NCBI GenBank assembly: GCA_934525325.1
Contig: CAKSZE010000035.1
Span: 1-17,423 of the forward strand
Reading direction: 5' to 3'
DNA length: 17,423 nt
From: an uncultured Faecalibacterium sp.
Lineage (GTDB): Bacteria; Bacillota; Clostridia; Oscillospirales; Ruminococcaceae
The position numbers were made by a program, and so were the translations under genes. The notes below the pieces were generated by a model, which was given only the letters and a program-made list of their open reading frames with translations, searched no databases and was not told the origin of the DNA. Below, piece by piece: positions 12,280 to 17,423 of this stretch. The first letter of the stretch is position 1. Each line of letters starts with the position of its first letter.

Positions 12280-14862
12280 TTACGCCTGTCCCTGCACAAG
12301 GGCGCGGATCTGTTTTTCCACGTTCTGCACTTCTTCGTGAAACATCCGGGCGGACACGCGCAGTGCGCCGTGACCAAGGATGATGACCTGCTCCATACCG
12401 TCCGAGGTCGCTACGCGGACGCGGCGGCTCTTGCCGATTTCATGGGTGACCCGCTCGATGAACATATCGGCGGTCTCGGCCTCCTTGGTGTAGACCACAT
12501 GGATGTTGTGGTACTGCTCGATGGCACCGGGGCTGCCGGGCACGCGGTAGGCGTCAAACACCAGAATGAGCACGCATTTCTGGTAGCCCTGATAGTTGCA
12601 CAAAATGTCCATCAGCTTGCGGCGGGCGGCGTCCAAGCTTTCCTTTGCCAGTGCGTTCAGTTCGTCCCACGCAAAGATGATGTTGTAGCCGTCCACCAGC
12701 AGATACTCCGGGGCAATTTCCCACTGTTCAGCGGCAAAATCCGGGCGTTCGGTCTTTTGCACCGGACGGAACGCCGCCAGCGGGTCCCGCTTGATAGGGC
12801 CGTAGGTGCGCTCAAAAATTTTAAGCAGCTCGGCATCCTCTTCCAGCGTGGCGCGGTAAGCCATGGCGCGGCGCTGGGGCGCAGCCTGCACCTCCGGGCG
12901 GGCGGGCTTTGCCCTGCCCCAGCCGCTTTCAACGTGCATGTGGCTGCGCACCTCGTTCCACGGCACCACAAAGCCTGCACCGTGGGCGCAGAACACAGAG
13001 TCGGCGGGGTTTTCCAGATCATGCTCCGGCTGGTAGCCGGTCTCTGCAATGACCTGTTGCGCGTTGTGGCAGGGGCGGTAGCCGTCCAGCGTCAGGCTCA
13101 GATGTCCCCTGCCCCGGGTGTAGCTGACCACCTCCATGGGGTAGCTGCGCATAGTGGATACCGGCGCAAAGCCGGTCAGGGTGGCCGTGTCTGTGCCGCT
13201 TTCCGGCGGGTCAAAGCTGCCCTCCATGCGCTGGATATCGCTCATGGCGCGTCCGATGTTCTCCACCGGAACCTCCAGCCGGAAGGCATACCACGGCTCT
13301 AACAGCTGGCTTTTTGCCAGCATCAGCCCCTGCCGCACGGCGCGGTAGGTGGCCTGCCGGAAATCACCGCCCTCGGTGTGCTTGAGGTGCGCTTTGCCGG
13401 TAAGCAGGGTGATTTTTACATCGGTCAGCGGCGCGCCGGTCAAAACGCCAAGGTGCTGCTTTTCTTCCAGATGGGTCAGCACCAGCCGCTGCCAGTTTTT
13501 ATCCAGAACCTCTTCCCGGCAGTCGGCGGCAAACTGCATCCCGCTGCCCCGGGGCAGCGGTTCCAGCAGCAGATGCACCTCGGCATAGTGGCGCAGCGGC
13601 TCGTAGTGCCCTACGCCCTCCATGGGCTCGGTGATGGTCTCCTTATACAAAATGCCGCCCGGGCCAAAGGATACTTCCAGCCCGAACCGCTCTGCCAGCA
13701 GGCTGCGCAGCACTTCCAGCTGCACCTCGCCCATCAGCTGCACATGAATTTCGCCCAAGCTTTCGTTCCACACCACATGGAGCTGGGGCTCTTCCTCTTC
13801 CAGCCGGTGCAGCTTGCCCAGTGCGTCGTGCACGTCCGCGCCCTCCGGCAGCAGCACCTGATAGCTGAGCACCGGTTCCAAAACCGGCACATCGCTGTCC
13901 CGCTCTGCCCCAAGCCCGGTGCCGGGCTTTGCATGGGTCAGGCCGGTCACGGCACACACCTGTCCCGGGCCGAGGACCTCGGTCAGGGTATACTTTGCGC
14001 CGGAATACAGCCGCAGCTGGTTTGCCTTTTCTGCCCACGGCTCACCGTCCGCTTCGCCGGTGAGCAGAGCCTTTACCTTCAGTTCCCCGCCGGTGACCCG
14101 CAGCCATGTCAGGCGTGCGCCCTGCTCGTCCTGCGATACCTTGAACACCCTTGCGCCAAAGGCGTGCAGCGCCGGGGCGGGGCGGGTGTAACGGTCCAGC
14201 CCGTCCAGAAGTGCACCCACCCCATCCAGCCGCAGCGCCGCCCCAAACCAGCACGGAAAAACGTGCCGCCGGGCAACTGCGGGGATGATATCCGCATCGG
14301 TCAGGGTGCCTGCGTCCAGCATTTTTTCCATCAGCTGCTCATCGCACAGCGCCAGCGCTTCGTTGCGGACGGCAGGCTCCGTGCCAAAATCCACAAAGCC
14401 CTCGCCAAGGCGGTGGTTCAGCTGGGTGAGCAGCTGTTCCCGGGTCATGCCGGGCAGGTCCATCTTATTCACAAATACAAAGGTGGGCACATGGTAGCGC
14501 CGCAGCAGCCGCCACAGCGTTTCGGTATGGCTTTGCACGCCGTCCGTTCCGCTGACCACCAGCACCGCGTAATCCAGCACCTGCAAAGTGCGCTCGGTCT
14601 CGGTGGAAAAATCCACATGACCGGGGGTGTCCAGCAGGGTGATGGCGGTATTGCCCGCCGTAAGCAGCGCCTGCTTGGAAAAGATGGTGATGCCGCGCGC
14701 TTTTTCCAAGCTGTCGGTATCCAGAAAGGCATCTCCGTGGTCCACCCGCCCCAGCTTGCGGATAGCACCGGCGCGGTAGAGCATGGCCTCGGAGAGGGTG
14801 GTCTTGCCGGAGTCTACATGGGCCAGAATGCCCAGTACGATCTGTTTTTGCGTTGTTTCCAT
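12280..14862 (-). CDS. TetM/EF-G-like translational GTPase fused to Rae1/YacP-type NYN nuclease
   Basis: An 860-residue fusion. Residues 1 to about 235 are a translational GTPase domain: AHVDSGKT (14-21), RGITI (56-60), DTPGH (78-82), NKMD (132-135). Domains II-V of EF-G/TetM follow to about residue 640, including TDVKITLLTGKAH in domain IV and FAPVSTMRSYP (565 onward) in domain V. The domain IV tip carries HLKHTEGGDF (492-501) where Tet(M) has its YSPVSTP loop. After a linker (about 650-718), residues 719-860 match the NYN_YacP/Rae1 nuclease: VDGYNIIFAW with D724, VFDAYRV with D770, TKEAETAD with D799, VATSDGMEQ with D821, and GALRVSAR. Rae1 in Bacillus cleaves mRNA in the ribosomal A site. 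AGGAG at 14869-14873 supports the start. Ribosome rescue or mRNA surveillance is inferred; tetracycline resistance is not assured. Confidence 0.9.
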   Translation of the reverse strand: METTQKQIVLGILAHVDSGKTTLSEAMLYRAGAIRKLGRVDHGDAFLDTDSLEKARGITIFSKQALLTAGNTAITLLDTPGHVDFSTETERTLQVLDYAVLVVSGTDGVQSHTETLWRLLRRYHVPTFVFVNKMDLPGMTREQLLTQLNHRLGEGFVDFGTEPAVRNEALALCDEQLMEKMLDAGTLTDADIIPAVARRHVFPCWFGAALRLDGVGALLDGLDRYTRPAPALHAFGARVFKVSQDEQGARLTWLRVTGGELKVKALLTGEADGEPWAEKANQLRLYSGAKYTLTEVLGPGQVCAVTGLTHAKPGTGLGAERDSDVPVLEPVLSYQVLLPEGADVHDALGKLHRLEEEEPQLHVVWNESLGEIHVQLMGEVQLEVLRSLLAERFGLEVSFGPGGILYKETITEPMEGVGHYEPLRHYAEVHLLLEPLPRGSGMQFAADCREEVLDKNWQRLVLTHLEEKQHLGVLTGAPLTDVKITLLTGKAHLKHTEGGDFRQATYRAVRQGLMLAKSQLLEPWYAFRLEVPVENIGRAMSDIQRMEGSFDPPESGTDTATLTGFAPVSTMRSYPMEVVSYTRGRGHLSLTLDGYRPCHNAQQVIAETGYQPEHDLENPADSVFCAHGAGFVVPWNEVRSHMHVESGWGRAKPARPEVQAAPQRRAMAYRATLEEDAELLKIFERTYGPIKRDPLAAFRPVQKTERPDFAAEQWEIAPEYLLVDGYNIIFAWDELNALAKESLDAARRKLMDILCNYQGYQKCVLILVFDAYRVPGSPGAIEQYHNIHVVYTKEAETADMFIERVTHEIGKSRRVRVATSDGMEQVIILGHGALRVSARMFHEEVQNVEKQIRALVQGQA

Positions 14863-14893
14863 GCACTGCTCCTATAACTATTATTTCCTGTTT

Positions 14894-14902
14894 ATTGTAA
14901 CA
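14894..14902 (-). promoter_or_regulatory. Extended -10 promoter of the GTPase-nuclease gene
   Basis: On the minus strand TGT precedes TACAAT (14894-14899) about 31 nt before the ATG at 14862. There is no good -35, so an extended -10 promoter is proposed. Confidence 0.4.
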
Positions 14903-14947
14903 CGCTTTGCCGGGAAAAGAAAGTTTTCCGGTATAAATCCCGCCGGT

Positions 14948-14985
14948 AAAAAGCAGCACCGGACAGAAAGCGGTCTGCCCGGTGC
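14948..14985 (-). terminator. Terminator of the cysteine-rich protein gene
   Basis: GCACCGG (14956-14962) and CCGGTGC (14979-14985) pair, with a further partial CAG/CTG pairing inside, and on the minus strand the stem is followed by TGCTTTTT. It lies 10 nt after the stop at 14995. Confidence 0.8.
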
Positions 14986-14994
14986 ACATTTTTC

Positions 14995-15900
14995 TTAAAA
15001 AAGATCCAGCATATTGTCCAGATAGATTTCCTCCCGCACCTGCAACTGGTATTCTGGTTTTGTCATATAGTAAAGCAGAAATTCCAGCACCAATGCGCTG
15101 CCAAGTCCCCTGCCCTCTATCTTGAACTGGGAAAAGCCTGCGGGCAGATACCGCTGCCGGATATCCTCCACCCCGATAAACCCGGGGCTGCGCATCGCCT
15201 TGGAAAAGCGGTAGCCCCCAGCGGCGTCCGGGGCGGCGCAGCGGTGGTCCGGGCAGTCCTCGCCCAGATTCTGACGGCTGACCGTCTCGTAGCAGCGCTT
15301 GCGCTCGGCGCAGCCGAACCAGCAGCACTCGTTGCACAAAAACTCCACCTTGGCTTTTTGCTCCGGCGGCAGAGTGCGCAGCTGCTCCAGCGCCGGGTTC
15401 AGCCGAAAATCCGGCACCACATACCGAAACTGCGGCTTTTCCAATTCCTGCCGCAGCTGCGCAAACTCGGTGAGCACCTTGGTGGTGGAGGATACCAGAT
15501 ACAGCTCCGGCCAGCGCTGCCGCAGATAGTCCGCCAGCAAATCGGAATGGACGATGACGCCGTTTAGCACACTGCTGCCTTTTGCAAACTGCTCACACAG
15601 GGCATTGCACTGCGGGTCGGCAAGGTGCTCAGCCCGCAGCAGGGAGTTGCTGAAGGTCAGCCGCCCGGAGATGCCGTATTCCCGCAGCAGCGCCAGCACC
15701 TCGCGCGCAGCTGCCCCGCCGCAGGAGATGCGTCCCCCGCCCCAGATGCAGCCCGCCGGTGCGCCGTAGATAGAGCCGATAGCGCACCAATCGTAAAAAT
15801 ATTCCCGGTGCTCCCGGTACAGCGGCAAAAACCGGCGGTACAGCTCGTAAAACTCGAACAGGCCGGGCAGATGATAATAAGCAGCTGCGGGCTTTTCCAT
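14995..15900 (-). CDS. Cysteine-rich conserved protein, possibly U32-like
   Basis: A 301-residue soluble protein I cannot name with certainty. It begins HLPGLFEFYELYRRFLPLYR and has a GSIYGAPAGCIWGGGR loop. RLTFSNSLLR and GVIVHSDLLADYLR look like successive strand-helix units of a TIM barrel. A dense cysteine set follows: C189, C192, C193, C197, C203, C216, C221. The barrel-like order plus late cysteines recalls peptidase U32/UbiU-UbiV-type proteins that bind an Fe-S cluster, but this is a guess at family level. The C-terminus (FKIEGRGLGSALVLEFLLYY, then REEIYLDNMLDLF) looks highly conserved. No membrane segment or signal peptide. AAGGAG lies 10 nt before the ATG. It is flanked by its own terminator and by repeat copy D upstream. 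Confidence 0.75.
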   Translation of the reverse strand: MEKPAAAYYHLPGLFEFYELYRRFLPLYREHREYFYDWCAIGSIYGAPAGCIWGGGRISCGGAAAREVLALLREYGISGRLTFSNSLLRAEHLADPQCNALCEQFAKGSSVLNGVIVHSDLLADYLRQRWPELYLVSSTTKVLTEFAQLRQELEKPQFRYVVPDFRLNPALEQLRTLPPEQKAKVEFLCNECCWFGCAERKRCYETVSRQNLGEDCPDHRCAAPDAAGGYRFSKAMRSPGFIGVEDIRQRYLPAGFSQFKIEGRGLGSALVLEFLLYYMTKPEYQLQVREEIYLDNMLDLF

Positions 15901-15972
15901 GGCGGTTTATCTCCTTCAAAAGGGCACTTCTGCGGATTTCAGATGTTGCTTTCCGTTACGACCCTTCTCGTG

Positions 15973-16074
15973 AAAATGCGTTTGGAGCGGCCCTCAGGCC
16001 GCGACAAACGCGAAATATAAATAATCTTTCCGCTGAATATGGCCAGAGCAAACGCGGAGGCCATTTCAAATCGT
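15973..16074 (-). repeat. Dispersed intergenic element, copy D
   Basis: Read on the minus strand from 16074. Its first pair is changed on both sides relative to copies A-C: TGGCC and GGCCA (in + coordinates 16040-16044 and 16059-16063), keeping the pairing. The second pair (TCCGC 16029-16033, GCGGA 16054-16058) is identical to A and C. The terminal hairpin (15978-15992 with 15997-16011) is 7+6 bp around a tandem GA/GA mismatch, with a 4-nt loop, then ATTTTC on the minus strand. The 15901-16139 gap otherwise holds only the neighbouring terminator and a ribosome binding site. Confidence 0.83.
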
Positions 16075-16083
16075 CTACTTGCC

Positions 16084-16120
16084 AAAAAGGCTACTGCACA
16101 AAACTGTACAGCAGCCTTTT
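16084..16120. terminator. Terminator of the dehydratase-related gene
   Basis: A 14-bp stem with two mismatches (16087-16100 with 16105-16118) and an AAAC loop is followed on the minus strand by TTTTT. It lies just after the stop at 16140. Its sequence resembles the ferredoxin terminator at 6379-6409 (shared GGCTGCTG and TTGTGC words), and repeat copy D follows 9-10 nt beyond it. Confidence 0.85.
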
Positions 16121-16139
16121 GCGTTGTATTTTTTCGCTG

Positions 16140-17423
<1,284 letters not shown>

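Noticed and set aside
12280..14862. Calling the GTPase a tetracycline-resistance gene
   Set aside because: Overall similarity exists, but the domain IV loop that protects ribosomes in Tet(M) is different and a nuclease domain is fused, so resistance is not supported.
13378..14877. A 499-codon open frame on the + strand opposite the GTPase-nuclease gene
   Set aside because: An antisense shadow. The opposite strand carries all GTPase motifs and a ribosome binding site.
11090..16074. CRISPR array or IS reading of the dispersed repeats
   Set aside because: Copies are kilobases apart, in both orientations, without spacers, transposase genes or clear target duplications.

Overview
The window looks like chromosomal DNA of a gut Clostridia-type Firmicute. 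My best guess is Faecalibacterium or a close Oscillospiraceae/Ruminococcaceae relative. The reasons are strong AGGAGG-type ribosome binding sites, sigma-A-like promoters, AT-rich intergenic gaps around GC-rich genes, intrinsic terminators, and families common in that group (YtrA-type GntR/ABC operon, DUF4358 lipoprotein, 2-hydroxyacyl-CoA dehydratase-activase relative, single-cluster ferredoxin). The taxon is an inference. There is no phage, IS, CRISPR, tRNA or rRNA.

Layout. 1-1480: a bidirectional terminator, an unexplained consensus promoter firing leftward, then an Lrp/AsnC-family regulator and a DUF4358 lipoprotein (both +). 1549-3429 (-): an overlapping operon of YtrA-type GntR repressor, ABC ATPase and ABC-2-type permease. 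3652-4653 (+): a family 2 glycosyltransferase, ending at a shared bidirectional terminator opposite 4715-5617 (-), a single-pass membrane protein with a low-complexity tail. 5720-6061 (-): an ArsC/Spx-fold protein, divergent from 6174-6362 (+), a small [4Fe-4S] ferredoxin. 6637-10973 (+): polA, tsaD and a nitroreductase, closely spaced. 11248-17423 (-): NAD(P)H-hydrate dehydratase, a TetM/EF-G-like GTPase fused to a Rae1/YacP-type NYN nuclease, a cysteine-rich protein of unknown function, and a 2-hydroxyacyl-CoA dehydratase-activase-related protein whose start coincides with the window edge and is probably internal to a longer gene.

The most notable items are two. First, the GTPase-nuclease fusion at 12280-14862 joins a ribosome-binding translational GTPase to a domain that, in Bacillus Rae1, cleaves mRNA in the ribosomal A site. 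Second, a dispersed intergenic element occurs four times (6418-6519 +, 11090-11191 -, 12166-12266 +, 15973-16074 -). Each copy has a conserved core with two interleaved complementary pairs (a possible pseudoknot or switch, one stem with compensatory changes), a short AT-rich spacer, and a terminal hairpin of variable sequence but conserved form followed by a T-run. Three copies lie just past the terminator hairpin of a gene.

The remaining genes are mostly housekeeping (replication/repair, tRNA t6A modification, NAD(P)HX repair) or envelope and redox accessory functions, with no single pathway linking them.
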